Notes: a model not told the origin generated them from the letters alone. A DNA stretch of 64,000 nt from Hippopus hippopus (GCA_946811185.2 OX328096.1:66773345-66837344); one strand, 5' to 3'; shown: positions 20,020-29,984, counted from the stretch's first letter. Translations and numbers: made by a program.

Positions 20020-23000
20020 ATGGTCAATATAATTCTTTGCGGGACAGCTGGTACTCGGAAACACAGGCTTATTGAAGAACTTAAGAGAAGATGCCAAGCT
20101 TTACAAAGACATGTTGTTATACAACACACCGTAAGCCGTGTTCTTGACCGTTTTGGTATACGCTGTGGAAGGGACTTCAACCGTGACGACAGCAAATATG
20201 AGGCCGTGCAGAGAGAAATTATTATGACACAGTGCGATGCAGAATTACAATGTCAGTCTGAGTATATAACGGACAACTGCATAGTGGGATCTTTGGTACA
20301 TGTTCATCTCTGCTTGGCGAATGAGACCTTACTAGAAAGCCTGAGCTCGACGCCGGAAGTAAAAGAAGTATTGAAAAGATACCAGTCAAATTTAGTTATC
20401 TTACTATGTTACAACTCGGTGCACAAACAGCGAACCGTAGGACTGCAGTGCAGAGCGGACAAGAAGAATACTGCTGAAATAAGAGCAGCGTACAGGGAAG
20501 TTTTAGATAAATATTCCATACCGTTTGTGGAAATAGGGAGCACAGAACTAGATGTACAAATGAAAGTCCTCAATAAAGCAATAGTAGGTGACATACCCCT
20601 TTACACTGCTACACTTGAAAATTACGAATCACAAAAGAAGGTTGACCAAGGCAAACAATGTGCTAATAGTGTTAAAGTGCAAAAATCGTTTTCGTTTTTC
20701 AAGAAAAGTTCGCACAAACAGCAGACGATACAAATACCAACTATAAAAGTGAAGGAGCAATCTTATGAGCAGATTTGGACCAGCTATTCCGCTAGAAAAA
20801 CAAACAGATTTATTTCTGTGCACGGTCATGAAAATTTGGCAAGCATTGAATTTCAACCTTCAATACGGTCAACTCGTGTTCAGAAGACATTATTAAATGG
20901 ATTGAGAATCAACGGTGAGCTATATACATTTTTAGGGTGCAGTTCTGGGGGCATGAAAAAACGAAAATGTTTCTTGTGCAAAGGCAAAGAAGAGCATGGT
21001 CAGGTGTTGATTCAAGACCTTGGAGATTTTAATGCCATAAAAACTGTATCAAAAAGGTTGGCAAGAATCTCTTTGCTTTTCACAGAAGTTCAATTGACAA
21101 GCATACAAATATACCAAAAAGACATTTACAAGATGGAAGATATCGTGATTAATGGACACACCTTCACGGATGGATGTGGTTTGATTGGGAGAAATTTGGC
21201 TGAAGATATTTGGTCTGAAATCAAGCCCGCTACCATTGATGACTATTTACCAGCAGTTTATCAAATGCGACTTCATGGATATAAGGGTGTTCTAGCACTG
21301 GATGCGAATAACGCCAATACTGACAAGATATTTGTCAGACCATCAATGAAGAAGTTCAGTACTGACCAACTCCCAAAGTTTGGCATATGTGACTTTTCAA
21401 TGCCAAATACATTTGGAAGTCTAAACAAACAGTACATCATGCTTCTATCTGGACTTGGAATCAGAAATGAAGTCTTTTTGAATAAACAAAAAGAGTACAT
21501 TGACTTGCTTGAATCTATGACTTGCAACCCGGAGTCTGCTATCATGATGCTGCAGTGGCAAGATAATTTTCAAGCTGCACAGCTCATTACCAGAGCTGGC
21601 AGTATAGATGCAATACCAGAACCTCATAAAAGATATGTTCAAAATGAGCTAAAAAACTTAAAACAATATCTAAAGGGTAGGGTTGAAAAATTGAGTATCT
21701 TAATTCCAGAGTCAAGAAATTTGTTCGGGATATGTGACCCCATCAGCAAACTTGACTATGGCGAGTGCTTCCTGAGGCTGACAATATCTGGAAAGCCTAG
21801 GAGTATCAGGGGAAATGTTGTGGTATGTAAGAACCCATGTTACCTCTCTGGAGATGTTCGAGTTCTAAAAGCTGTGACTGAGGCTGACAAACCAGAACTG
21901 AAGAAAATTCATCACTTGTTAGATTGTATTGTGTTCCCGTGCAAAGGTAAACGACCCCATCCTGCAGAAATAGCAGGTTCAGATCTAGATGGAGATAAGT
22001 ATTTTGTTTCCTGGGCTAAGGCATTGATACCCACTATCGTTAGACCACCATATGATTACCCCGCAGTTAGTGCCAAGAGTGAGGGTGAAGTTACAATGGA
22101 AAAAATCATAGAATATTTTTCAAGACAAAATGAAACAGGCAAACTAATGGGTAGGATAAACAACTATTTCATTCGCTGGGCTGATGAGAAAGGAGTAAGC
22201 TGTGACGAATGTGAGAGACTTGGACAACTCTTCTCAAGAGCTGTAGACGCTGTGAAAACTGGGGATGCTCTCGATATACCTCTGGGTCTTGTACCGCCAA
22301 CAACAGATTCTGATAATTTCGAAATAAAACAGGTCTGGCAGATAATGACCAGAGAAGCTACCAAATACAAAGACACGTTTGCTGAAAGTCTTATCAAAGA
22401 ACTAAAAACTGATATCTCCCCGGAGTTTGCATTGGAAATAATTAGCAATGAGTGTACAAACATTTCTGAGTTTGAAAAGTTCAAGTTTGCTCTTTCATAT
22501 CTGCAGAAAACACCAGACCTCGATATGGCAGCTTGCATTGAACTGTTCATCGACAAATATTACCCATTCATTGATTTTGGAAAATTCTCAATTCTGGAGA
22601 AGCGAGAGGCAGTTCTCATAGGATTTCCTAAAGGCTTGTTACTAAATGCTTTGATGAAATCTGCTATTTTATCCGAAACAGACCTTCAATATTTCTTTAT
22701 GGATAATCCAGAGTGTAGATGGAACCACTTGATATCAAAAGACCAAGATGAATTTGACTGGAGGCATCTTTTGAAAGCTTTGACAACATATGACAAAATG
22801 TTACTCGTCTTTGAAATGCCTGATGGGGTCATAATCCAATTACAGTTCCACGAGAGACAAACTGTTGGTAAAGAGATTGTTGTTGATCCGGGCACTGTTA
22901 CAGCTGTTTTCATTTCAAAACATTTTGGCTATCGAAACAAATATATTATCGGTCCATCTTTTTACATCGATCTTACAGAGGACACTTTGCAGTTGTACCG

Positions 23001-25734
23001 CGATAAGAAAGTTAATAGAACACTGATTTGGTTAAAAGCAACTGATAGGAAAGTCAGCAGAGGTAGATACAATAAAGCTTTGTCGGACGAAGTTGTTAAT
23101 TCTGTCAGTATGGACATACAAAGATTCCCGTCTGTGAATAGTAAAGGAAGACACCCATTAATAAACAAAATTCCTTTTGGGGGGATAGAATTGTATGCAC
23201 AGAAAGCTGGCAGTGAAACAGCTTACTGGGACATATACGATACAAATGTTACTGGCGATGTACCGGAGGAGATGCAAACAGAAACCGATGATGAACAAGA
23301 TATCACCGCTTTAATGAACAAGGAGGACCTCTTTCCGGTGATTTCCTTTGACGAAAGCATTGAAGATAACACCAGCGAGGAAGAATTCCAACAGATTTAT
23401 GGGAGTGTTAGTAAAACATGTAATCCTTTCCTATTTCTATCTTTATTTGAGAAGTATCCATTCAAACCAGACGAAGCACTGGATCATTTTATTGCGCTGC
23501 TAGAAAATATCTCGGCCATGGTAATACCGTTTCAGCTACCGGAAAATGTTAGTGCTACAATTGAGAAAACTACTCTAAGTATCATAGGAGCACTTGAAAC
23601 GGGTACAAGCGGTGTCATAAGTCATTGCAAAATCATAAGGCTAACATGTTACCTGTGTAGACTGTATATGCCTGATACAGCACAACAGCTCATTGCAAGA
23701 TTAGGAAACAAGCTTCCTTCAAGCACAGACTCATTTTTGGAATCATTAGAAATTTTGCCATCTTTCTGGGCTTTGGACATAAATATGAAGCAGGATATTC
23801 TGCGACTATTGTATCGCTCTGTGAGTGATGAAGCGGTTAGTATCAAGGATGAGGAGTGTAATGTTTCCATCTATGATGGGGCATACACAAGGAATCTGAG
23901 ACTGTACCTTAGGAAATACGCTTTTTTGCACGGGCTTCATCTAGTTTACGACATGCATACACACTCTTCTTCAAGAAGTGCAATAGAATCACTTACAGAT
24001 CTCAAACTTGACAAAACAAGCCGGGAGAATGAGATTCTTCTAACCTTTTACAAAACATCTGCAGTTTCAGTGTCTGATAGTTTTTTGATTGGACAATTTG
24101 TTACTATATCTCTGCAAAAACTAGTCCAGGAGAGACCTTCTGTCAGGTCTGTCTGTGCTTCAGGTGTTATTCATAAATTGATAAAAGCACCATTATCTAT
24201 CACCATAAAGGTCGACCATGCCATTCCGAGTATTCTCCAGTCTGCGTTTAAGAACACCGGCGTGAAATACTGGCGCATTGACATCGTTGGAAATATCGTG
24301 TCCTACAAAAGATGTGCTGCTGCAATGAAGTCTTTGTGGATGAATAACAGTGAATCTACCTTAATTCATATCCTTACCAGCCAAGATGAAAGTAATCAAG
24401 CTGAGGCAATTTGTCACCAAAGTGAACAGCTTGACTCGCGCGCCGAAATTCACTCGGAGAATGAAGTATCTGATCTTCTTAATCAAGAACAAAACACTGC
24501 TGTTGTTACTGCTTTAAAAGAGAAGATATGCTTGATTCAAGGACCACCGGGCACTGGTAAAACCAAGGTCGCATGTAGCATTGTAAAGCGCGTTATTGCA
24601 GAAAATACGTACAAAGGTGTACTCGTGGTTGCAGAGACGAATGCGGCGGTCGACAACTTGGCCAGACGACTTCGAAATGATTTGCTGATCGTACGATTAG
24701 GCACTACAGCGGCAGACGATTTATATGATATCACGCTAGAGGGGAACCTGAGGAATATTGCAGCAAAAGAAGCAAGAAAAACAGATTATCGGGATGAGTT
24801 CGGAGAAGCCCATAGGAACCCAAAACTTGTTAAACGTATAATTGCCGCCGCTGATGCAGTGCTGGCTACTTGTGTGGGTGCTGGTGAACTTTCATTGATT
24901 GAGCAGACTTTTGAATTTATAATTGTAGATGAAGCCACCAAAGTAATGGAAACTACACTGTTGTGTAGTCTTACACATGGAGCGAAACATCTTGTTATGA
25001 TTGGCGATCACAAGCAGCTCGGTCCATTGGTCCCCGACGACCCAGGCATACCACATCTGGATGGCCTACCGAGTATAAGAGAACTATCACAGTCTTTGTT
25101 TCATCGATTTTTGAGCGTCCTGCCCGTATGTGTTTTAGAAACCCAGTACAGGATGCAACCGAAACTTATGGAATTCCCATCGGCAGAATTTTACGAGAAC
25201 AGACTTAAAGCTGCCGAAATCACCAAGAAACGAGATCCAGTTGAATTCGACTGGCCAGCCGGAAAGGACGTCCCCGTTTGTTTTATCAATGTTGAAGGCA
25301 AGGAAAGGAGACAAGGAAATTCGTATATAAATGAGAAAGAAATAGAAATGGTTCAGAAAGTGATCAAACGACTGTTGAATTGTAGTTATGATCCTAGTAC
25401 AAAAGATGATCGGCCTATCAGTGTGGAAGAGATTGGAGTTTTGACATTGTACCAAGGTCAAGAGAAAGCTCTACGAAAATGTCTTTCTAGAGGCATTACG
25501 GTGAAGTCAGTTGATGGATTTCAAGGTCAGGAAAGAGACGTCATTATCGTCAGTACAGTGAGATGTAACGATCGAGGGAGTGTTGGATTTTCAGGCGATG
25601 CCAACAGAATTAACGTGCTGTTAACCCGAAGTAAGCGAGGTCTTATCGTTATAGGCAATCGACGGACGATTGAGGCAGCACCAATTTGGGAAAGATGGTT
25701 ATCAAGAGTTGAAACTCAGAACTGGTCGAACTGA
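20020..25734 (+). CDS. Cellular RNA-dependent RNA polymerase fused to a UPF1/ZNFX1-like SF1 helicase
   Basis: Intact 1904-residue single-exon frame. Residues 1-195: P-loop kinase-like domain with a degenerate Walker A, GTAGTRKH at 8-15. Residues ~280-765: eukaryotic RdRP fold. GELYTFLGCS, KGVLALD (from 422), RPSMKKF, PCYLSGDVRVLKAV (GD at 611-612) and the catalytic DLDGD at 655-659 in GSDLDGDKYFVSW follow the order in plant, fungal and nematode RdRPs. Residues ~765-1465: no recognised domain. Residues ~1470-1895: SF1 helicase with GPPGTGKT 1508-1515, TNAAVDNL, DEAT 1637-1640, GDHKQLGP from 1662, QYRM 1709-1712, DGFQGQE and NRINVLLTRSKRG (from 1862). Family knowledge: such RdRPs make secondary small-RNA precursors or dsRNA, and ZNFX1/SDE3/UPF1-type helicases act on the same templates. 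A role coupling unwinding with copying is inferred. All key motifs are conserved, so it is probably active. The RdRP and helicase calls are very secure; the N-terminal assignment is moderate. Confidence 0.96.
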   Translation: MVNIILCGTAGTRKHRLIEELKRRCQALQRHVVIQHTVSRVLDRFGIRCGRDFNRDDSKYEAVQREIIMTQCDAELQCQSEYITDNCIVGSLVHVHLCLANETLLESLSSTPEVKEVLKRYQSNLVILLCYNSVHKQRTVGLQCRADKKNTAEIRAAYREVLDKYSIPFVEIGSTELDVQMKVLNKAIVGDIPLYTATLENYESQKKVDQGKQCANSVKVQKSFSFFKKSSHKQQTIQIPTIKVKEQSYEQIWTSYSARKTNRFISVHGHENLASIEFQPSIRSTRVQKTLLNGLRINGELYTFLGCSSGGMKKRKCFLCKGKEEHGQVLIQDLGDFNAIKTVSKRLARISLLFTEVQLTSIQIYQKDIYKMEDIVINGHTFTDGCGLIGRNLAEDIWSEIKPATIDDYLPAVYQMRLHGYKGVLALDANNANTDKIFVRPSMKKFSTDQLPKFGICDFSMPNTFGSLNKQYIMLLSGLGIRNEVFLNKQKEYIDLLESMTCNPESAIMMLQWQDNFQAAQLITRAGSIDAIPEPHKRYVQNELKNLKQYLKGRVEKLSILIPESRNLFGICDPISKLDYGECFLRLTISGKPRSIRGNVVVCKNPCYLSGDVRVLKAVTEADKPELKKIHHLLDCIVFPCKGKRPHPAEIAGSDLDGDKYFVSWAKALIPTIVRPPYDYPAVSAKSEGEVTMEKIIEYFSRQNETGKLMGRINNYFIRWADEKGVSCDECERLGQLFSRAVDAVKTGDALDIPLGLVPPTTDSDNFEIKQVWQIMTREATKYKDTFAESLIKELKTDISPEFALEIISNECTNISEFEKFKFALSYLQKTPDLDMAACIELFIDKYYPFIDFGKFSILEKREAVLIGFPKGLLLNALMKSAILSETDLQYFFMDNPECRWNHLISKDQDEFDWRHLLKALTTYDKMLLVFEMPDGVIIQLQFHERQTVGKEIVVDPGTVTAVFISKHFGYRNKYIIGPSFYIDLTEDTLQLYRDKKVNRTLIWLKATDRKVSRGRYNKALSDEVVNSVSMDIQRFPSVNSKGRHPLINKIPFGGIELYAQKAGSETAYWDIYDTNVTGDVPEEMQTETDDEQDITALMNKEDLFPVISFDESIEDNTSEEEFQQIYGSVSKTCNPFLFLSLFEKYPFKPDEALDHFIALLENISAMVIPFQLPENVSATIEKTTLSIIGALETGTSGVISHCKIIRLTCYLCRLYMPDTAQQLIARLGNKLPSSTDSFLESLEILPSFWALDINMKQDILRLLYRSVSDEAVSIKDEECNVSIYDGAYTRNLRLYLRKYAFLHGLHLVYDMHTHSSSRSAIESLTDLKLDKTSRENEILLTFYKTSAVSVSDSFLIGQFVTISLQKLVQERPSVRSVCASGVIHKLIKAPLSITIKVDHAIPSILQSAFKNTGVKYWRIDIVGNIVSYKRCAAAMKSLWMNNSESTLIHILTSQDESNQAEAICHQSEQLDSRAEIHSENEVSDLLNQEQNTAVVTALKEKICLIQGPPGTGKTKVACSIVKRVIAENTYKGVLVVAETNAAVDNLARRLRNDLLIVRLGTTAADDLYDITLEGNLRNIAAKEARKTDYRDEFGEAHRNPKLVKRIIAAADAVLATCVGAGELSLIEQTFEFIIVDEATKVMETTLLCSLTHGAKHLVMIGDHKQLGPLVPDDPGIPHLDGLPSIRELSQSLFHRFLSVLPVCVLETQYRMQPKLMEFPSAEFYENRLKAAEITKKRDPVEFDWPAGKDVPVCFINVEGKERRQGNSYINEKEIEMVQKVIKRLLNCSYDPSTKDDRPISVEEIGVLTLYQGQEKALRKCLSRGITVKSVDGFQGQERDVIIVSTVRCNDRGSVGFSGDANRINVLLTRSKRGLIVIGNRRTIEAAPIWERWLSRVETQNWSN

Positions 25735-25748
25735 GTCCAGGGATCACA

Positions 25749-25916
25749 TTCACCAACTATTCTTAAGAATATTCTTAGTCTTATGGTAAAATAAAAAGGA
25801 ACAAAGCTTCTGATTGGCTGGGCCATTTGGTTTAGCCAATCAGAAGTTGTGCTACTTTCAAATTTAGAAAATTCTTGAGAATAAGACTAAGAATGATCAT
25901 AAGAATGGTTTGTGAA
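25749..25916. mobile_element. Family E palindromic MITE in the polymerase gene's 3' UTR
   Basis: The outer arms TTCACCAACTATTCTTAAGA and, reversed, TTCACAAACCATTCTTATGA enclose a nearly complete palindrome. Its centre holds CTTCTGATTGGCT..AGCCAATCAGAAG. It starts 15 nt after the stop codon. AATAAA at 25790-25795 inside it is a candidate poly(A) signal. Confidence 0.8.
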
Positions 25917-25999
25917 TACGAATTTTGGTTGACTCATCGATAGTGCCGTAAATACATCTGTTTGGATTGTTGAAGCAATTATTTCTAACTACTTAGCTC

Positions 26000-26226
26000 T
26001 AGCCTTTTTACCACACGACAAAATTTTATACTATTCCAAATTGAAAGCATTTGCTGACGACAAATTAAATGTGGCTGATGATAAAACTTTCTGTGAAAGG
26101 GTAGAAAATATGTGAAAAAAGCAGAAAATGCTCGTTTCCAGCATTTCTCCAATATTTTGTCAATATTTTCAAAGGCTTTCTTTGTCAGGGTCGTTAAAAC
26201 TCGGGATTGTATATTGAAGGGTTTCA
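26000..26226 (-). mobile_element. Family A hairpin MITE, reverse and worn
   Basis: TTTTTACCACACGACAAAATT at the left, GACGACAAATTAAATGTGGC, a hairpin with several mismatches around GCTCGTTTCCAGC, then CAGGGTCGTTAAAACTCGGG at the right. Confidence 0.8.
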
Positions 26227-26299
26227 AGATACCATGATTAGAGGACGCGAAAAAATGGAACAATAGTCCGTGAATTTTTTGCTGGTTTTTTTTTTTACG

Positions 26300-26350
26300 T
26301 TCATTACGTCCCTGATATATATACATGTATATATGTTTTTTTTATCAAAT
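26300..26350. repeat. T-rich / TATA simple sequence
   Basis: A TATATATACATGTATATATG palindromic stretch next to poly-T tracts. Confidence 0.6.
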
Positions 26351-26392
26351 GCCTTTGTTTCGATGCATGTGCAGAAAAAAAAAAACCCTTGA

Positions 26393-26765
26393 TTAAAGTG
26401 ACAATAAAGCCCAAAAGTTAACAAAGCGGGTGCTTAAATGAATTTAAATTATACATACTATTTAAAAGTATGGAAATTATTGTGAAGATGACAATCTGTT
26501 ATTGTATGGTCGGCCCAAGTGTTAGTTGCTGACAGAGAAATTAATTTCAAAACTATGTTAAAACCTGCCAGGTAGCTGTGTCTTTTGTTTACTTTTTTCC
26601 TGATTTTAAAATTCTTTTTTCTGCCAGCGACTAACATATGGCCCGACCACACGATAAGAGACTGTCATCTCCACAATATTTTTCATACTTTTAAATGGTA
26701 TGATTTAAATTTAAATGTATTATGACACCTGCTTTGATATTTTGGCCTGTGCTGGGCCCAATATG
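26393..26765. mobile_element. Family D palindromic MITE
   Basis: TTAAAGTGACAATAAAGCCC at the left, CATTTAAATTA..TTTAAAAGTATGG inside, CTGCCAGCGACTAACA and TTTTAAATGGTATGATTTAA in the right arm. The right terminus after GGCCTGTGCTGGGCCC is degraded. Confidence 0.78.
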
Positions 26766-26960
26766 TTGACTTTCATAAAGCCGCATTAAGACGTCTCTGT
26801 AGGCCTTTACAATAGACAGCTATTGAAATGGTAGACGGAAAAGAAGCGACTGTCTGTTATAAACAGTCGGTCCTTTGTTGTGATTGTTTTCAATATTGTA
26901 CAAGAAAGGTCTAAATTGCTCCATACAGATATCTCTCCTGTGTTGGCCTATTTTTTGCAC
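26766..26960. other. Spacer with a short inverted repeat
   Basis: CGACTGTCTGTTATAAACAGTCGG at 26846-26869 is a perfect-looking hairpin. Nothing else is recognised. Confidence 0.4.
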
Positions 26961-26964
26961 CACA

Positions 26965-27190
26965 TTTAACCTTTACCAAGCAATCCTGAGTTCAAACGAC
27001 CCTAAAGCATAAGACTTTAGAAAACATCGTGGAAAAAGGAGAAAATGCTGGTAACCAGCATTTTCTCCTTTTTCCACAATGTTTTCTACCCGTCTCAAAA
27101 CAAGTTTCAGTTCTTAGCCACATTAATTTTTCCGTCTGTAAGTACTTTTAATTTGGGCCAGTCAAACATTTTATCGTTTTGTAAAGTCAG
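26965..27190 (+). mobile_element. Family A hairpin MITE
   Basis: TTTAACCTTTACCAAGCAATC at the left, a near-perfect hairpin at about 27024-27084, and TTTATCGTTTTGTAAAG at the right. A smaller family A fragment in the opposite orientation follows at 27249-27360. Confidence 0.85.
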
Positions 27191-27524
27191 CTATTGTTGT
27201 CAATATTTAACTCTAGAAATTTCGGATAAAAATTTAAAGATGCTACCATATTGAAAGCATTGTAGACAACAAAGCAAATGAGGCTCAAATGATTCTTGTT
27301 AGTATTTTCTCCCTTTTCCACAATATTTTTGAACTGGCAACTTCTTCCCCAGGTCGTAGAACTCTTTGTCGTTTAGTAATTATTTATTTATTTACGTTAA
27401 ATAAGATTAAGAAAATTAATGATTTTCTTTCTAAACGCATGATTTTGTGTCACCACAGTAAATAAATACACTACAGAGAAGAAGAAACTCGAAGACTTAT
27501 CTGTATGAACAGAAAATAGATAAA

Positions 27525-27764
27525 TGAGCAACACTCCGGAAAAAGGGGGCTTAATGCATCTTCGTGATGTGTTATTGTAGATTCACAACAGCCACGTTGT
27601 TTAACAACATATTTAATCATGAGGTAGACTTGTCCTTGGACATACAGCAAATTGACCAATAGCGCAAAATTTCGGCTCAGGTCAACTTGCGTGGACTGCG
27701 CAGGCTTACCTGGGCCGAAATGTTTCGCAGATACAATTAGCCCCCTTTTGCGAGAGCCCGGCTA
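27525..27764. mobile_element. Family B MITE-like element
   Basis: TGAGCAACACTCCGG at the left and CCCCCTTTTGCGAGAGCCCGGCT at the right. The central inverted repeat AGGTCAACTTGCG..CGCAGGCTTACCTGGGCC is imperfect. Confidence 0.78.
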
Positions 27765-27902
27765 AAATGGAAAATGCTTTTGAATGTTTCCTTCAAATGT
27801 TGAAGAAACTCTTCGAGATATTATCTTGCTTGCTCTGCTTCTTCAGTAAACCAAGCCGCGCATTTCGTCCGGGAGGACAGAGGGTTCACCAATATTTACC
27901 CC

Positions 27903-28112
27903 TTAAACCTTGGGCTATTCAGCGACTCACTGACCTTTTGCGGGCAGTATAGATGAAGATCAGACTGCACATAACGTGCAGTCTGATCCTGGATCTACAC
28001 TGTCCGATAGGGAGATACCTTTCCCCCAAAATTACCTTTGAAATAGCAAAATTTGGGTTTTTACTATCGGTTTGAAAGTTTCATTTCACTTATTTAGCAG
28101 GATAAGGGTTAA
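27903..28112. mobile_element. Family C MITE
   Basis: Bounded by TTAA at 27903 and 28109-28112. The hairpin at about 27952-28007 surrounds the palindrome CTGCACATAACGTGCAG. ACTGACCTTTTGCGG flanks one side and CCGATAGGGAGATACC the other. Confidence 0.82.
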
Positions 28113-28296
28113 ACTGACTTTCAGTGGGGGGTGGGGGGTTGGAGTTCATTCTGTGCTGTTTTGGGGGAAAACTTAAACAGAGGGTAGCGTAGATCTGAGA
28201 TCAGACAGCACGATTTAACTCCTTAGAGAGCCAAGCATATCTTAATCGTTCTTGCAGACCATGAAGATCAAGATCAGGTTTCGCTTTGTGGGCCGA

Positions 28297-28614
28297 GTCC
28301 CGGTAGCACAGTCGGTAGTGTACAGGACTTGAGAGGGGGGGGGGCGGGGAGGGGGGCAGCTGGTTCGAATCCCCCCATGTTGGAAATTTCTTTCCGAGGA
28401 TTGATAAAAGTCAATGTGACGGGATTCATTCCTCTTTCACCGCTGATAACTGTTTCGACGATGGTTGTGTGGGAAAGCAGCCAGTGGCGTGGGAAGAATA
28501 TTGTGCGAAGTACTTGTAAAAGAAACTTCAGAGAGGTATGGATAGTTGCACTGACCGCTGCGATGTAACTGAAATAATGTTGAAACGGTGTTAAACACCA
28601 TACAATCAATTAAT
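28297..28614 (+). mobile_element. tRNA-derived SINE
   Basis: The head GTCCCGGTAGCACAGTCGG leads to a G-rich insertion (about 28335-28358) in the anticodon-arm region, then GCTGGTTCGAATCC. The body and GTTAAACACCATACAATCAA tail match the copy at 60468. Confidence 0.88.
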
Positions 28615-28816
28615 GCGCCTTGGTGGCAATATAGATCAAGAATACTCTGCAGAGCACGTGCAGTTTTATCTTGGATCGATACTGTTTGCCGGTTTTTGTA
28701 GAACTCTATAGCAAAACAGATCAACCCTGTTTACAATTAGTGTTCTATAGTTTCCCTTCTGGGCCTGCGCACGACAAGTCAGAACGGCAGTTCACTATAC
28801 TAGTATCTCGTACACA

Positions 28817-29032
28817 TTAACTCTTTCCATACCATAGACGACACCAGAAGCTTTTGTGGACAGTGTAGATCAAGATCAGGCTGCACAGAACGTGCAGTCT
28901 GATCTTGATCTGCACTGTCTACTGCTACATTCTAGATTATGACCGAACTGTCTCTTGATCTTGCAGAGGAAAATTTTGTATTTTTAGCCTTTGAGAAAAT
29001 GCAATTTATTCATTCAGCAGTGAAAGAGTTAA
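28817..29032. mobile_element. Family C variant (CCATAGACGACACCAGAAGC flank)
   Basis: TTAA at 28817-28820 and at 29029-29032. The core GGACAGTGTAGATCAAGATC..GATCTTGATCTGCACTGTC is preserved. The right flank GAGAAAATGCAATTTATTCA.. recurs inverted at 60855-61068, defining a sub-family. Confidence 0.82.
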
Positions 29033-29076
29033 CCACGCCGCCCCGCACAAGTTAACATCAACAATCTTTCTCTTTA

Positions 29077-29314
29077 TTAACCCTTTACCATACAATCCCG
29101 AGTTTTAACAAACAATCCAGAGAAAGAAAGCTTTTGAATGCATTGCGGGATAAGGCAAAAATGCTGGTTATAAGCATTTTCTCATTTTCCCACAGTGTTT
29201 TTTTTTCTACCCTTCGAAAAACATTTCAATTTTTGAGCCACCTTAATTTTGCCGTTTGCAAATGCTTTCAATTTGGACAAGTCTAAAATTTTGTAGTTTG
29301 GCCTAGACGGTTAG
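29077..29314 (+). mobile_element. Family A hairpin MITE, mutated core
   Basis: TTAACCCTTTACCATACAATC at the left. The hairpin arms have several mismatches (AAATGCTGGTTATAAGCATTT at the centre). TTTGCCGTTTGCAAATGC and GTAGTTTGGCC lie at the right. Confidence 0.82.
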
Positions 29315-29542
29315 CAAAATATAGACAAACTGGATTTGACATGCTCAGTCAAGAAAACAAACCAACATACAGTAACCTATGCACAGGTTCAAGCGTGTAC
29401 ATGTATTTGAAACAATATATTATCACTTGTAAAGTGTACATTAAAGTTTAGACTGCATTTGTAAAATGTACATTAAAGTTTAGACTGCACGTTACATACA
29501 GTCTATCTTGATCTACGCTGTTCCTAATAATCTTGATTTACA

Positions 29543-29925
29543 TTAAAGACCAAGTAAAGGCCAAAATATCAAAGCAGGTGTCGTCACGTGAATACATTTA
29601 AATTTAAATCATACCATTTAAGAGTATGAAAAGTATTGTGGAGATGGCAGTCTGTTATCGTGTGGTTGGGCCATATGTTAGTCGCTGGCAGAAAAAATAA
29701 TTCTAAAATCAGGCATAAAGTAAACAGAAGACACAGCTACCTGGCAGGTTTTAACCTAGTTTTGAAATTAATTTCTCCGTCGGCGACTAACACCTGGACT
29801 GACCGTACATTTAATGACAGACTGTCATCTTCACAATAATTTCCGTACTTTTAAATGGTATGATATAAATTCAAATGCATTTAAACGCCCTCTTTGTTTA
29901 CATTTGGCCTTTATTGTGTCTTTAA
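29543..29925. mobile_element. Family D palindromic MITE
   Basis: TTAA at 29543-29546 and 29922-29925. The arms contain TTTAAATCATACCATTTAAG and its complement. TAGTCGCTGGCAGAAAAAAT sits left of the centre. This is one of the most complete copies. Confidence 0.85.
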
Positions 29926-29984
29926 TAAAATAGTTGTAAACTATCGACAGAATATTAAAAATCACAAGATAACGGACAGGTAGT

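Noticed and set aside
20007..25461. Minus-strand frames across the polymerase-helicase gene
   Set aside because: They are antisense to a frame with complete RdRP and helicase motifs; none has a recognisable domain.
20020..25734. Endogenous viral element as origin of the RdRP
   Set aside because: The catalytic DLDGD in a KGV / LSGDVRVLKAV / GSDLDGD framework is the cellular eukaryotic RdRP family, not a viral palm-domain RdRP with GDD.
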